Positions 1 through 9,331 are shown, numbered from the stretch's first letter. The stretch: DNA of 64,000 nucleotides from Paenibacillus andongensis (GCF_025369935.1 NZ_CP104467.1:5153001-5217000), one strand, 5' to 3'. Numbers and translations are program-made. The notes: generated by a model not told the origin, from the sequence alone.

Positions 1-389
1 ATGCCTTCTTGGAGTCCGCGTAGCAACAAAAAGGAGTATGCCATAATCGGAATAAGAGCAAGTAAATGGAAGGGAGAAAAACGCCAACGAGTCGCAAAAG
101 CAGCGACATATGCAAGATGTGCGACTAAAAAAGCGACCAACCCAAACGTAAACCATTGGTTACCTGACAACAATAAGAAGCTATCACCAATGGCGGAGAG
201 GAATAACCCCGCAATGATTAGATTTTTATAGGGTTTGGCTGCATTTCGCATTGTTGCCGCCAGTACGATCATAAGAATGATAGTGCCTGGCTTTAAGATC
301 CAACGCATCGTCATATTTTCACCTGATAATGCAAAAAGGTAACCTAGGCCTGAAAAAATAATAGCGACTATTAATAATTTTCTATACAT
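1..389 (-). CDS. YhhN/TMEM86-family membrane protein, 3' end cut by window
   Basis: The minus-strand frame is open from an ATG at 389 to the window edge (129 residues visible). A clear ribosome site (GGAGGT, 6 nt upstream) decides the start. The protein is almost entirely hydrophobic. It carries hallmarks of the YhhN family: a KPGT turn after the first helices, GDSFLLL near residue 69, and a FLVAHLAYV segment near residue 88. Characterised family members are lysoplasmalogenases acting in the membrane; I infer only the family here. It starts 32 nt after the SLH-protein gene on the same strand, so the two may share a transcript. The opposite-strand reading over bases 1-231 is a shadow. Confidence 0.75.
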   Translation of the reverse strand, partial: MYRKLLIVAIIFSGLGYLFALSGENMTMRWILKPGTIILMIVLAATMRNAAKPYKNLIIAGLFLSAIGDSFLLLSGNQWFTFGLVAFLVAHLAYVAAFATRWRFSPFHLLALIPIMAYSFLLLRGLQEG

Positions 390-421
390 GGCAATACCTC
401 CAAATCCCTGTACTTATATCG

Positions 422-2416
422 CTATATGTGCAGCGCCTCCAGCAGCTTGTAGATCATCGCTGCTGCTTCCGCTCTTGTTGCCGCATTGTTAGAACGAAAC
501 GTACCGTCCTCGAAACCGTTCAATATGCCCGCTGAAACGGCGGCGGCAACTGACGGCTTAGCCCAAACCGGAATGTCAGTCTCATCCTTAAATCGAATCG
601 CTTTGCTGGCAGCTGGCGCGACTTCCGTCTGAAGCGCCTTGGCGATGAGTACCGCCATCTCCGATCTCGTAATCGTCTGGTCCGGCTTGAACAGCGTTGC
701 GCTGTTCTCCTCATAGCCATGGATGTAGCCTGCTTTCACAGCAGCGACTACAGCAGATTTCGCCCACACAGGAATAGCGCTGTTATCGGAAAAAGTTATC
801 GCGCTATCACTTATCGGCAGCCCAAGCGCTTCTACGAACATCTTGGTAAACTGTACCCGCGTTACCTTTTCCTCGGGACGGAACGTGTGATCCGGATAGC
901 CCGATGTCACTTTCATACCGATAAGACGATCCGTATATATCGCTGCCCAATGACCCGCCATATCCGAAAACATCTTCGGCTCATAAACAAATACGGCAAA
1001 CTTCGTGAAATGATTGACATAAGCTGTTATTGTCCCATCGCTGTTCTGCGTTCTTCCAATAAAAATCCAACGCTGTTGCTGCTCATCGTAATAATACACC
1101 GCGCCTCTTAGTCCGTTGACCACATGCCCTGCATCGTAAGTGAATGTCAACTCCACAGGCTTCGCGAATGTACGACCTGTCGTGCTCGTCAATTCAAATG
1201 TCGGACTTAATGCTTGCTGACCATTCGCCACTGGGGCCTGATTGTCAGGAACTAGGGCTACCTTGACGGTGCCTTTCGCCGATACAGCTCCCGCAGGTAC
1301 CGTTACACGAATTCGGTCTTTCAGCTTCACTTCGGCACCTGTGGTCGGACTTACATCGGCTTGCGCACTCGTAACGGGCCCGATGTCCGGATCCGTGCTG
1401 CCGCTTGGTCTCGGTATGGCAGACGCCTCAACGATCACGTTAAAAGTGACTCTCGCACTTGCGCTATACGTATCGTATACAACTGCCGTTATGTTGGTCG
1501 AGCCAACTGACTGAGGTATAATTCTCAATTCTCCGTTGTTCACGGTAAGATTCACGACGCCAGGAGTCTGGGCACTCGCTGAGCCGATTTTTAGTTGATC
1601 TCCCGTATCCGCATCACTAGCCAAATCATTCCCATGCAATGTAATTCCATTCGGCGTACTGATGGTTTTATCGCTAACCGAAATGGCAGTCGCTTCATGA
1701 TTGATCGGGATGTCTTTGAACCCCGATTTCAAGGAAATTTGAAACGAATCCAAATTGGCGATTTCCAGCTGAGCCGCGCTAGCATTGAGCGGATCGGGAG
1801 CTAGCGTGAAAGTAACCAAGCCGCCACTTGCGCTTTTTGAATAGCCGCTTTCATAAGCCAAGCTTGGTGAGTTGTTAATTTCAAATTTGACATCTGGATT
1901 ATTGGTGTGCGCAAAAATTTCGGTAAGACCATCAACAAGCTGATGCTGAGCCCCATAAACGGCGAATGTCACATCCACATGTTGAGCATTTGCAGCATTC
2001 GCCGATACGCTTTGAACTTCAGCGCTCACCGCTGGGATCGTAGGCTTGCCCCAGTCATCGTATAATTTCCTATTATCATGATTGTAAATAACGTAACATC
2101 TGCATATATCATTCTGAATATTATCAGGAGCCCAGCTTACTGTGCCATTCGTTACAAAACCGCTTACAATCGTTTTATTCGTAGCATTGTTCACCAAGTA
2201 ATCGTCATGCGTCAGGTTGGGAGCCGTCCCTTGATAAACAGCTTTAGTTACGGTACTGTCTGCATATCTGACATAAACGGAATCTTGAACGGTCATATAG
2301 CCTTTTTCGATTCGGAAAGTAATGCTTGTGGAGTTGGAGACACAGCCCGCTAAAGCAGCTGCGCCAATAATCAACATTAGCAAAATAAGACAACCTTTTA
2401 TTTTTGTCGTAAACAA
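422..2416 (-). CDS. SLH-domain surface lipoprotein with Ig-like and ZU5-like domains
   Basis: A 664-residue exported protein. Residues 1-25 form a lipoprotein signal peptide ending in a lipobox (LAGC, lipidated Cys25). The middle is low in cysteine and beta-rich. A cadherin/Ig-like stretch lies near residues 240-330, followed by a ZU5-like segment (VTVPAGAV) near 370-450. Three SLH motifs fill residues 483-664 (FSDMAGHW, FSDNSAIPVW, FKDETDIPVW, each followed by a TR.E/TRVQ helix). SLH domains bind pyruvylated secondary cell-wall polymers. Having both a lipid anchor and SLH repeats suggests a protein bridging membrane and wall. Translation starts at TTG 2416, supported by GAGGTG 7 nt upstream. 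No enzymatic domain was recognised. Confidence 0.85.
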   Translation of the reverse strand: MFTTKIKGCLILLMLIIGAAALAGCVSNSTSITFRIEKGYMTVQDSVYVRYADSTVTKAVYQGTAPNLTHDDYLVNNATNKTIVSGFVTNGTVSWAPDNIQNDICRCYVIYNHDNRKLYDDWGKPTIPAVSAEVQSVSANAANAQHVDVTFAVYGAQHQLVDGLTEIFAHTNNPDVKFEINNSPSLAYESGYSKSASGGLVTFTLAPDPLNASAAQLEIANLDSFQISLKSGFKDIPINHEATAISVSDKTISTPNGITLHGNDLASDADTGDQLKIGSASAQTPGVVNLTVNNGELRIIPQSVGSTNITAVVYDTYSASARVTFNVIVEASAIPRPSGSTDPDIGPVTSAQADVSPTTGAEVKLKDRIRVTVPAGAVSAKGTVKVALVPDNQAPVANGQQALSPTFELTSTTGRTFAKPVELTFTYDAGHVVNGLRGAVYYYDEQQQRWIFIGRTQNSDGTITAYVNHFTKFAVFVYEPKMFSDMAGHWAAIYTDRLIGMKVTSGYPDHTFRPEEKVTRVQFTKMFVEALGLPISDSAITFSDNSAIPVWAKSAVVAAVKAGYIHGYEENSATLFKPDQTITRSEMAVLIAKALQTEVAPAASKAIRFKDETDIPVWAKPSVAAAVSAGILNGFEDGTFRSNNAATRAEAAAMIYKLLEALHI

Positions 2417-2477
2417 CTTCTGTCACCTCTATAAGTTAATTATTCAAAGTTTAAAAGCGATGGCTTGAAACATAAAC

Positions 2478-2951
2478 TTAATAAGAAAGCAGCTTTACTC
2501 CCAATGCAGCAGCAATTCCTTTAGCACCCTCATCCATAACTTGATCATGATTCCATATGAAAGCAGGTCTCAAGATCGGGGCTAGCCTGTTCATCCATTT
2601 CTTATTTGCATTTACCTGCCAAACATATTGCACATGCGTAATGTTACCTTCTTGTGTTAATTTCCAAACGCCTCTGCCTTCCAATTCCCCGGTAGCTTTG
2701 ATTTCTAAATACTTCGGCTCTTCTTTTCTTACTATTTCCGTCACGAAAGCTAGCTGATAGGAAAGCTTCGTGCGGAAAACATAGTTGTACTTATCGCCAA
2801 TCCCATCTTGCCTAGAGCCTTGATATATACTCTCAGAACTTACGCCACGCCACCAATCGCTATACTTAAATCCGGCGATGAGTCCCCAAACTTGATGGAT
2901 ATCAGACTCAAATTTCCAATTTGTTTCAAAATTATACTTATACGAAGACAT
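2478..2951 (-). CDS. SRPBCC-fold (polyketide cyclase/START-like) protein
   Basis: A 157-residue soluble protein with the look of the SRPBCC superfamily. An N-terminal strand-helix (WKFESDIHQVWGLIAGF) precedes a W-rich loop, then alternating strands and a long C-terminal helix (MDEGAKGIAAAL). These proteins bind hydrophobic ligands in a deep cavity; no ligand can be inferred here. A reading frame extends upstream to 2984, but the ATG at 2951 has a strong ribosome site (GGGGAGG, 6 nt spacing) and is chosen. It lies 61 nt ahead of the SLH gene on the same strand. Confidence 0.7.
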   Translation of the reverse strand: MSSYKYNFETNWKFESDIHQVWGLIAGFKYSDWWRGVSSESIYQGSRQDGIGDKYNYVFRTKLSYQLAFVTEIVRKEEPKYLEIKATGELEGRGVWKLTQEGNITHVQYVWQVNANKKWMNRLAPILRPAFIWNHDQVMDEGAKGIAAALGVKLLSY

Positions 2952-3056
2952 ACAGTTCCTCCCCAAGAACAGTTCATTTGGCAAAACGATAAACGTAATA
3001 TTTAAGTTACGATTGTATCAACCCAAGTTTAAAAACGGTTAAAAAAACAAAAAAAA

Positions 3057-3083
3057 GCGACATTCCTCGTAAGGAATAATCGC
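3057..3083 (-). terminator. Rho-independent terminator of the response-regulator gene
   Basis: A GCGA...TCGC and ATTCCT/AGGAAT stem with a 4-nt loop is followed, in the minus direction, by a T-rich tract (complement of 3041-3056). It lies 19 nt after the regulator stop codon. Confidence 0.8.
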
Positions 3084-3101
3084 TCTGCTTTAAACTAAAA
3101 T

Positions 3102-3803
3102 TTACGCATCCAAACAAAATTTATACCCAAAGCCCCTAACCGTATGAATATACTTGGGCGCTGCCGAATCAGATTCAATCTTCTTGCGCAGATTGCTAAT
3201 ATGCACCATTACCGTCCGTTCGTCGCTAAAGCTGTCCCAGCCCCACACCTGCTTGTGCAGCTGCTCCGCACTAAACACTTGGTTCTGATTTTGCAATAGA
3301 AAAAGCAACAGCTGCCGTTCTTTGGCGAACAAATCGATAAGCTCCCCCTTCACCAGGACCTCCAAGCTCTGCAAATTTGCCTGCAATTCGCCGCACGTGA
3401 TAAGCCTATCTTCCTTGCCTCGTTTTTGATCGGCTGCCGCCCGCCGCAGGTTCGCCTTAACCCGTGAGACAAGCACCATCGGATCGAACGGTTTGGTCAT
3501 ATAATCGTCACCGCCGGTATCGAGTCCAGCAATAATATCTTCCGCCTCCCGCTTGCAGCTTAGAAAAACAATCGGTATATCCGAGTGTTGGCGAATCCTC
3601 CTGCACAGCTCTACGCCATCCGTATCAGGAAGCACAATATCGAGCACGATCAGATCAGGTTTTTCCTGTTTGAGCAGCGCAATTGTCTGGCTCCCGTCTT
3701 TCGCCATAACTACCTGAAATCCGTGATTTCGCAAGTAGAGGCCGATCAGTCCCCGAATTTCTTCTTCATCATCGACGATCAATATTTTCGCTGCCTTTGT
3801 CAT
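3102..3803 (-). CDS. OmpR/PhoB-family response regulator
   Basis: A 233-residue regulator. The receiver domain occupies residues 5-118, with the acidic pair Asp11/Asp12, phospho-acceptor Asp55 (VLDIVLPDTDG), Ser82 and Lys104 (TKPF). A winged-helix DNA-binding domain covers about 137-231 (ending RGFGYKF). Its start codon overlaps the stop of the upstream kinase gene (ATGA), so translation is coupled and the kinase is the cognate partner. Targets are unknown. Confidence 0.93.
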   Translation of the reverse strand: MTKAAKILIVDDEEEIRGLIGLYLRNHGFQVVMAKDGSQTIALLKQEKPDLIVLDIVLPDTDGVELCRRIRQHSDIPIVFLSCKREAEDIIAGLDTGGDDYMTKPFDPMVLVSRVKANLRRAAADQKRGKEDRLITCGELQANLQSLEVLVKGELIDLFAKERQLLLFLLQNQNQVFSAEQLHKQVWGWDSFSDERTVMVHISNLRKKIESDSAAPKYIHTVRGFGYKFCLDA

Positions 3804-5926
3804 GCGCCTAGCTCCCCCTCCATATCGTTCATAACTGGAAGTGTAAAGGTAAACGCGCTTCCGCTGCCTGCCTTGCTTTCCACCTCAATCGTTCCGCCAT
3901 GATGGGCAATAATCTCTTTGCAAATCGCCAGCCCGAGACCCGATCCAGTCGAACTGTTCTTGCTCGATTCCTTCCCTCTATAGAAGCGATCAAAAACAAA
4001 CGGCAAATCTTCCTCGTCAATTCCTCTTCCGGAATCCTGAACAGTGATCCTTACACCCAAGTCACCCTTCTCCTGGGAACCTGACTGCTCGACGATTAGA
4101 TAAATGAAACCACTTGGGGGAGTGAATTTTCGCGCGTTGAACAACAAGTTTGTAACGACTTGCTCTATTCGCACCACATCAATCCACACAGGGGCTCCTC
4201 GATGGGCAGCAGAAGCAGAACGATCAATAAATTCAAAGATGAATCCTTCTTGTTTAATAGACAGCTCGTATTTATTGTAGAGCGAGCGAATATACGCTGC
4301 CGGGGCAACCGCTTGACAGTCAAAACGGATTTTGCCTGTTTCTAACTTCGAAAGCTCGAACAAGTCGCCGATAATGCGATCCAAGATCAGCGTCTTTTCA
4401 TAGGTCAACCGCAAATACCGATCGTGATTATCTTCGTCTATTCGATCCAAAACCGCCTTCACATACCCTTGAATGAGCGTCAGCGGCGTCCCTAGTTCAT
4501 GGGAAATATTGGATAACATATGCCGGCGCGACGTCTCCATTTTGACCAATTCCTTATTGACCCTTTGCATGCTCTCGTTGGATTGTTCCAGCGCCTCAGT
4601 TCTTTCCTGCACCTTTTCCTCCAGCATGTCGTTCCATTCTTGCAATTGCGCAGACAACGTTTCGACACGTGCAAACGACTTTGAAAATTGATGCGACAAG
4701 TTAACTGATTCCATGAATACGTAAAACAGCATTCCCACCTGCACCAAATGTCCGTTAGCAATAATCCGATTGTCAAAAAGGACATCGTTCAGCGCAAAGA
4801 CTAAGAACACGACCACCGCTGCCATATTGAGGCGAGCTCCTTCTCTTTTGCGCATAAAAGCTCGCACAAAAACATAGAGAGCATAGCCTATCAACGCAAG
4901 AATAACAAGTTGAAAATGCAGCATAGTGTAGGTATAAACGGAAGCATGTGTTACAAGAACGAACAGGCTGTATGCCAATAGCACCCCAACAAACAGGTTG
5001 CGCAATCCTTTGTGCATTTCAGCGGGATACCGGTAATAGACGAACAAGGCGAACATGATCATGCTAAGACTCGCCGACAAATATTCCATGTGAACTTGTA
5101 TTTCCCAGGAAATGTGCGGAAACAGGTAAGCAACTAGCGTTTGCCCGGTGACCATTGTCCTAATCCCAATAGCAAAGGAAAAGAATCCGAAAACAAGCGG
5201 CGACTTATCCTTTCTACGTGCCAAGAAGAGACCCATATGGTAAAGCCCCATCGTAAACAAGCTGCCAACGATCAGCAGTTGAGAAGTCATCTCCTTCTCA
5301 CGCTCATAAATCACTTCCTGTGAATTACCTAAACGAAAAGCTTCCCACAAACCGCCTTTACGCTGCACAAAATTGGACACTTGAATAACAAGCTCCGTCT
5401 GACTACGCTGTAGATGGAAAAATACAGGCTTCGGAAAGTTGGCTGGAACCATTTCCTCTTTGCTCGTCCCGACAACACCATTCACGGCTGCCAGCCTTCC
5501 GTCAATCCATAGTTTATATGCCGTCGCAACACTCGGGACATAGAGCCCCATATCTTTACCGATATCGGCAGAATCTGTACGAATCCGCAGGCGGTATGTC
5601 GCGTAGCCTTGGTTCGACAGCTGCCCGCCGTCTATCCGCAAACCTTTCCATTCCTTCGGCACTTGCGCATAGGTGGGAGAGCTGTTGTACGAACTGCGAC
5701 CAAATTCATCAGGCGTCAAAAACTTGCTCCAGACCAGCTCCCACTCGCCATCCAGCTTAGCAAGTCCGCTGTATTCCCAATTCCACTTTGACAAATCGAG
5801 AATGCCTTTCACTGCCTCGGGCTGAGAGTCTTTGCCTAAAACAGATGCGCCAGGAAGCAGTACAGAGAATATGAAAACAAGAAACAGTACATATAGCTTT
5901 TTCGGTGACGTAACCAAAACCCCCAA
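3800..5926 (-). CDS. 7TMR-DISM sensor histidine kinase
   Basis: A membrane kinase of about 708 residues. After a signal-like first helix (to about residue 31) comes an extracellular beta-rich 7TMR-DISM sensing domain to about 215. Seven hydrophobic helices follow (about 218-405), then a coiled coil (EWNDMLEEKVQERTEALEQ). The HisKA domain has phospho-acceptor His476 (ISHELGTPL). The ATPase domain shows the N box (NLLFNARKF), DSGRGI and GSGLGLAI. 7TMR-DISM domains are thought to bind carbohydrates or other small ligands, but the ligand is unknown. The TTG start at 5926 is uncertain; a TTG three codons downstream is equally possible. It overlaps the response-regulator gene by 4 nt. Confidence 0.88.
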   Translation of the reverse strand: MGVLVTSPKKLYVLFLVFIFSVLLPGASVLGKDSQPEAVKGILDLSKWNWEYSGLAKLDGEWELVWSKFLTPDEFGRSSYNSSPTYAQVPKEWKGLRIDGGQLSNQGYATYRLRIRTDSADIGKDMGLYVPSVATAYKLWIDGRLAAVNGVVGTSKEEMVPANFPKPVFFHLQRSQTELVIQVSNFVQRKGGLWEAFRLGNSQEVIYEREKEMTSQLLIVGSLFTMGLYHMGLFLARRKDKSPLVFGFFSFAIGIRTMVTGQTLVAYLFPHISWEIQVHMEYLSASLSMIMFALFVYYRYPAEMHKGLRNLFVGVLLAYSLFVLVTHASVYTYTMLHFQLVILALIGYALYVFVRAFMRKREGARLNMAAVVVFLVFALNDVLFDNRIIANGHLVQVGMLFYVFMESVNLSHQFSKSFARVETLSAQLQEWNDMLEEKVQERTEALEQSNESMQRVNKELVKMETSRRHMLSNISHELGTPLTLIQGYVKAVLDRIDEDNHDRYLRLTYEKTLILDRIIGDLFELSKLETGKIRFDCQAVAPAAYIRSLYNKYELSIKQEGFIFEFIDRSASAAHRGAPVWIDVVRIEQVVTNLLFNARKFTPPSGFIYLIVEQSGSQEKGDLGVRITVQDSGRGIDEEDLPFVFDRFYRGKESSKNSSTGSGLGLAICKEIIAHHGGTIEVESKAGSGSAFTFTLPVMNDMEGELGA

Positions 5927-6082
5927 GAATTAACATAGTCACTATGTATATTCTTCAAGAGTGTCTTTTTTCCTTTGAGAAATTGCTATACATACACGAT
6001 TTTTCGACAATTTCTGCTCAAACTCGACGCATACCCATAACCAACCACAGTCATTCGAATTTTGTGCTGCAATTACTTTCAT

Positions 6083-6787
6083 TTAGGCCCTTTTTACAGA
6101 CATGGAAGCAATTGCAGATTCATTGAATCCTTTAACGATGAGCCATACTGCTAAAATCATTTCATTAGCTGCTACTGGCAGCGCCAAAATAGCACCCCAA
6201 GCAGAAACTTGTTGAATTACACCGAACATGACTAACAAGGCACAAATAAAAACAAGAGTTGCTCCTGTCATACCCAAGATGGGTATAAACCTCGGAACGA
6301 GCTTGGATTTATAGAATATATAACTGTACATCATCGTATTTATACCCAGCATGAAAAGAGGCCCAAGCATAAAGGTCCAATCATGTATTGCTTTTAATAC
6401 GATACCAGAAGCTTGAAAAGAGGCAGTATTCGAAGCCGCTGCTGCTGCAAATTCCCGGCTTAAGGTCAACAGAGACAGTACGCTGATTATACCAATAGTA
6501 ATAATGATGGCTTCAAGAAACCTAAAACAAAGATGCCAAAGAGCAATAGTTTCATTATATTTTCTTAAAAATGGAAACATTGTAGTTGCAGTACCAACCG
6601 CTGAAACAACAAGAATTAACTCCATAAGCGCTCCCAGTATCACCTGGTTGGCATGTTTGGAACCTTCCATCAGGTAATCCGGACCATTTAAGATAGGATC
6701 GTATAAAATAAGACCTATGATCGCCGTAACCGCTGCAAGAATAAACAATACTCCCACAATGAATGCGCTCTTTCTATTCGTATTCAT
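6083..6787 (-). CDS. DUF4386-family membrane protein
   Basis: A 234-residue protein with about six hydrophobic helices. It begins MNTNRKSAFIVGVLFILAAV, typical of DUF4386 proteins common in Bacillota, whose function is unknown. The ATG is preceded by AAAAGGAGATAAAC, a strong ribosome site. Its upstream 60-100 bp closely resemble the junction between the oxidoreductase gene and the 142-residue gene upstream (see the repeat entries), so its first codons exist in two copies. It is the last gene of a minus-strand run. Confidence 0.8.
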   Translation of the reverse strand: MNTNRKSAFIVGVLFILAAVTAIIGLILYDPILNGPDYLMEGSKHANQVILGALMELILVVSAVGTATTMFPFLRKYNETIALWHLCFRFLEAIIITIGIISVLSLLTLSREFAAAAASNTASFQASGIVLKAIHDWTFMLGPLFMLGINTMMYSYIFYKSKLVPRFIPILGMTGATLVFICALLVMFGVIQQVSAWGAILALPVAANEMILAVWLIVKGFNESAIASMSVKRA

Positions 6788-6846
6788 ATGTTTATCTCCT
6801 TTTTTGAATTTATTACCTTACAGTTATGACCACGTTCCCTTTTCAG
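6744..6846. repeat. Imperfect direct repeat, copy 1
   Basis: This copy spans the start of the DUF4386 gene. It contains a 20-bp block at 6791-6810 identical to 7311-7330, and the flanks align with small indels over about 100 bp. Part of it is a non-translated relic of the 3' end of the oxidoreductase gene. Confidence 0.75.
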
Positions 6847-6878
6847 ATGCGGCAGCGGACTGCGCTGTCTATCTTCCC

Positions 6879-7307
6879 TCAGCGCCACCGATCTCCGCGA
6901 TTCTTCACGTAATGCGCAAACACAAAGCGCCAAGGGATGACGAAAGGAAAAATCACGACTATCAAGCATTCTAAGGCTATCGCCAAGGTTGACTCGTCCA
7001 TTTGACCGGAGGTCCACAGTGGGAGCGCAACGATAAACATCCAGATCGTCTTCCACACCAATTCCCACAGAAGCAAAGGCAGCATCTGCAGCGGATACCG
7101 CAGCCCCAGAACTGACAGAGCTGAAAAGGCGGCCAGCATGCATTGAACCACTCCTTCCATAAGTTCCCACGGCTTTTCATGGTGGATGACTCCAGGCCAT
7201 ACCACAATCCCGAGTCCTACGACGACAAGAAGGTACAGGGCCCTTAACGAATAAAGACGAAACAATGAGACCTCCACAATTATTGCTGTTTTCCTGTTAG
7301 TATTCAT
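6879..7307 (-). CDS. Four-helix membrane protein with a borrowed N-terminus
   Basis: A 142-residue protein of about four hydrophobic segments with a conserved-looking core ([37 protein letters not shown]). I do not recognise a named family. The first 11 residues ([11 protein letters not shown]) nearly match those of the DUF4386 protein, whereas the remainder is unrelated, so the 5' end appears to be a duplicated fragment fused to this gene. The start overlaps the oxidoreductase stop by 4 nt (ATGA) and has AAAAGGAG 8 nt upstream. It is followed by 91 nt before the DUF4386 gene. Confidence 0.7.
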   Translation of the reverse strand: MNTNRKTAIIVEVSLFRLYSLRALYLLVVVGLGIVVWPGVIHHEKPWELMEGVVQCMLAAFSALSVLGLRYPLQMLPLLLWELVWKTIWMFIVALPLWTSGQMDESTLAIALECLIVVIFPFVIPWRFVFAHYVKNRGDRWR

Positions 7308-7366
7308 TTATTTATCTCCTTTTTTGAATTCATGTCCTCAACAGCTATGACCACATTCCCCTTTTT
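7261..7366. repeat. Imperfect direct repeat, copy 2
   Basis: This copy covers the 3' end of the oxidoreductase gene and the first codons of the 142-residue gene. It is the partner of 6744-6846, about 520 bp away in the same orientation. The identical core is 7311-7330. Confidence 0.75.
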
Positions 7367-8239
7367 GTGTCCTTTCTCAACATACCTATGAGCCTCGGGA
7401 ATTTGTTCTAACGGAAAGTATTTATCGATGACCGGTTTTATCTTTCCTCCCTCAATAAGCTCCTTCAGGAAGACTAGATGTTCAACACGGACCTTTTGTG
7501 ACATATTCACATTCACATAGGTTCCGTTCGAACGAAGCACTTTCTTGCATGTTGATTTTGTGATTTTCGATATTTTTTTCCCAACGGCATCAAAGATTAA
7601 ATCATAATGCTCTCCACTCGATGTAAAATCCTGTTGCTTATAATCAATTACCTTATCTGCTCCTATAGATCGCACCAATTCAAGATTCGTAGTGCTGCAT
7701 ACCCCTGTTACATCCGCCCCAAAATATTTGGCAATCTGTATCGCATAAGTACCTACACTTCCAGAAGCACCATAAACAAGAACCTTCATTCCACTCGCGA
7801 TATTTCCTTTTTTAAGAGCATTCAATGCAGTTATGCCTCCAACAGGAATAGCCGCGGCCTCCTCATATGTCAGATTAGTCGGTTTTAAAGCAATCACGCC
7901 ATCTTCAGGTAGACATTTGTACTCGGCATATGCACCGAAGCGAATACCACAGAACGCAAAAACTTGATCACCTTGCTTAAATCGTTTGACATCTTTGCCT
8001 ACTGCTTCAACTTCCCCAGCTAATTCAAACCCTAATATCGTTACTTTTTTGGGCCTTATGATGCCATTGTAAAGTCTTGCAACGAAGGGGTCAGCCTTTC
8101 GCATACGCCAGTCCCCCGCTGTTACTGTTGTCGCATAGTTTTTGACCAATATTTCATTGTCCTTGGGTGTAGGTTTTTCTAACTCTTTCAGATGAAGAAC
8201 ATCGGGTGATCCGTAATTGGTGTATATTATTGCTCTCAT
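7304..8239 (-). CDS. Zinc-less MDR NAD(P)-dependent oxidoreductase (quinone-reductase type)
   Basis: A 311-residue medium-chain dehydrogenase. The N-terminal GroES-like domain lacks the zinc-ligand cysteine cluster. A Rossmann domain follows, with the nucleotide-binding motif [19 protein letters not shown] near residue 145. The C-terminus reads [12 protein letters not shown]. Relatives reduce quinones or enones with NADPH in the cytoplasm. A GTG lies at 8248, but ATG 8239 has AGGGAG at ideal spacing and is preferred. It follows the ABC ATPase gene by 21 nt and overlaps the next gene by 4 nt, so it belongs to the same run. Confidence 0.88.
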   Translation of the reverse strand: MRAIIYTNYGSPDVLHLKELEKPTPKDNEILVKNYATTVTAGDWRMRKADPFVARLYNGIIRPKKVTILGFELAGEVEAVGKDVKRFKQGDQVFAFCGIRFGAYAEYKCLPEDGVIALKPTNLTYEEAAAIPVGGITALNALKKGNIASGMKVLVYGASGSVGTYAIQIAKYFGADVTGVCSTTNLELVRSIGADKVIDYKQQDFTSSGEHYDLIFDAVGKKISKITKSTCKKVLRSNGTYVNVNMSQKVRVEHLVFLKELIEGGKIKPVIDKYFPLEQIPEAHRYVEKGHKKGNVVIAVEDMNSKKEINK

Positions 8240-8260
8240 AGTTGTCACTCCCTATGATTA

Positions 8261-8959
8261 TTAGACATAATTCTTCTTCATCCAATCCGTGATTCCTAGA
8301 CCCTCTGATTCATGTAATTCATCTACATCAGCCATTTTAAGTAATGATCCATCTTTGACCGCAATGAAGCAGTCCAGTAATGATTCAATTTCCGCAATCT
8401 CATGGCTTGTCATGATAAGTGTCTGAGATTCCAAGTCAACATAAGAAATCATTCCTTTAACGATAGATTCTCTCACCATCGGGTCAAGTCCGGACAGTGG
8501 TTCATCCATTAGAATGTAGGGTACTTCTCTCGCCAAAGTAAGCATGATTTTTAATCGACCACGATTTCCTTTCGAGAGATCTTTGATTTTCATATGAGGC
8601 TCCAGCTGCATAAATATCATGATTTCTTCTGCTTTAGCCATGTTAAAGTCCGTATATTGGGAAGCCTGAAAATCCATCGCTTCACGTACTGTGAATATAG
8701 AATAAAAAGAACCAATCTCCGATAAATAAGAAACTACTTTGCTGATTCTTCGATTGGCAGTCTCTCCATTTACGGTTACCCTCCCACTCGTTGGAAGCGC
8801 CAGTCCGGAGATAAGTCTCAATAGCGTTGACTTCCCACTGCCGTTCTCACCCACAATGCCAATGATTTTACCTAAAGGCAAAGTGACCGAAATGTTATGG
8901 AGTACGGGTTGTTTAACATATTTCTTAGAAACATTCGTCAATTGAATCAAATTACTCAT
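8261..8959 (-). CDS. ABC transporter ATP-binding protein (YtrB-like)
   Basis: About 232 residues of a classic ABC ATPase. Walker A is GENGSGKST. The signature loop is degenerate (LSKGNRGRLKI in place of LSGGQ). Walker B/D-loop reads LMDEPLSGLDP, with the switch His in MTSHE. It pairs with the permease and the GntR regulator upstream, the arrangement of the YtrABC-type exporters and regulators that respond to cell-envelope stress or antibiotics. The start is unclear: ATG 8959 sits inside the GntR stop (ATGAGTAA) with AAGGAG almost touching it, and a TTG at 8971 is the next option upstream. Translation is probably coupled to the GntR gene. Confidence 0.9.
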   Translation of the reverse strand: MSNLIQLTNVSKKYVKQPVLHNISVTLPLGKIIGIVGENGSGKSTLLRLISGLALPTSGRVTVNGETANRRISKVVSYLSEIGSFYSIFTVREAMDFQASQYTDFNMAKAEEIMIFMQLEPHMKIKDLSKGNRGRLKIMLTLAREVPYILMDEPLSGLDPMVRESIVKGMISYVDLESQTLIMTSHEIAEIESLLDCFIAVKDGSLLKMADVDELHESEGLGITDWMKKNYV

Positions 8960-9329
8960 CTCCTTTATCAATTTTGCTTAAGTGGTCCTGGAGCCCTGAT
9001 ATGATTTCATAAGAACTAAATCCCATTTCCTTCATCACCTTGACGAACGATAGGATCTGCTCATTTTTTAAATTTTCACGTTGTTGAACCAAGCGATCCT
9101 CTTGTTCTGTGACAAATGTGCCTTGACCTCTTTTCGTTTCCAGGATACCCTCACGCTCCAACTCACTATAAGTGCGCTGAATTGTGTTTGGATTAACACT
9201 GTATTTGACCCCCATTTCTCGGACAGAAGGAAGCTTCTCACCAGCTTTCAATTCTTTGCTTACAATCTGTCGATTGATTCGATCCGCTAATTGCAGATAA
9301 ATGGGTTTTGAAGCATTAAATTCTTCCAT
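8952..9329 (-). CDS. GntR-family regulator, YtrA subfamily
   Basis: A 125-residue protein. The winged HTH covers residues 8-75 (PIYLQLADRINRQIVSKELK, LPSVREMGVKYSVNPNTIQR, RGQGTFV). Only a short helical tail follows, which defines the YtrA subfamily. Such regulators repress the ABC operon they sit in. GAGGTG lies 6 nt upstream of ATG 9329, overlapping the permease stop region. A TAGT-N2-ACTA palindrome upstream of the operon (10125-10134) is a reasonable binding site. Confidence 0.92.
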   Translation of the reverse strand: MEEFNASKPIYLQLADRINRQIVSKELKAGEKLPSVREMGVKYSVNPNTIQRTYSELEREGILETKRGQGTFVTEQEDRLVQQRENLKNEQILSFVKVMKEMGFSSYEIISGLQDHLSKIDKGDE

Positions 9330-9331
9330 AT

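Noticed and set aside
5934-5946. Palindrome CATAGTCACTATG at the kinase start
   Set aside because: Short, odd-centred and without a matching regulator or promoter context.
6784-7170. Minus-strand open frame of 128 codons ending KKEINI
   Set aside because: It overlaps the better-supported 142-residue gene. Only its last codons resemble the oxidoreductase tail, so I treat it as a relic of duplication.
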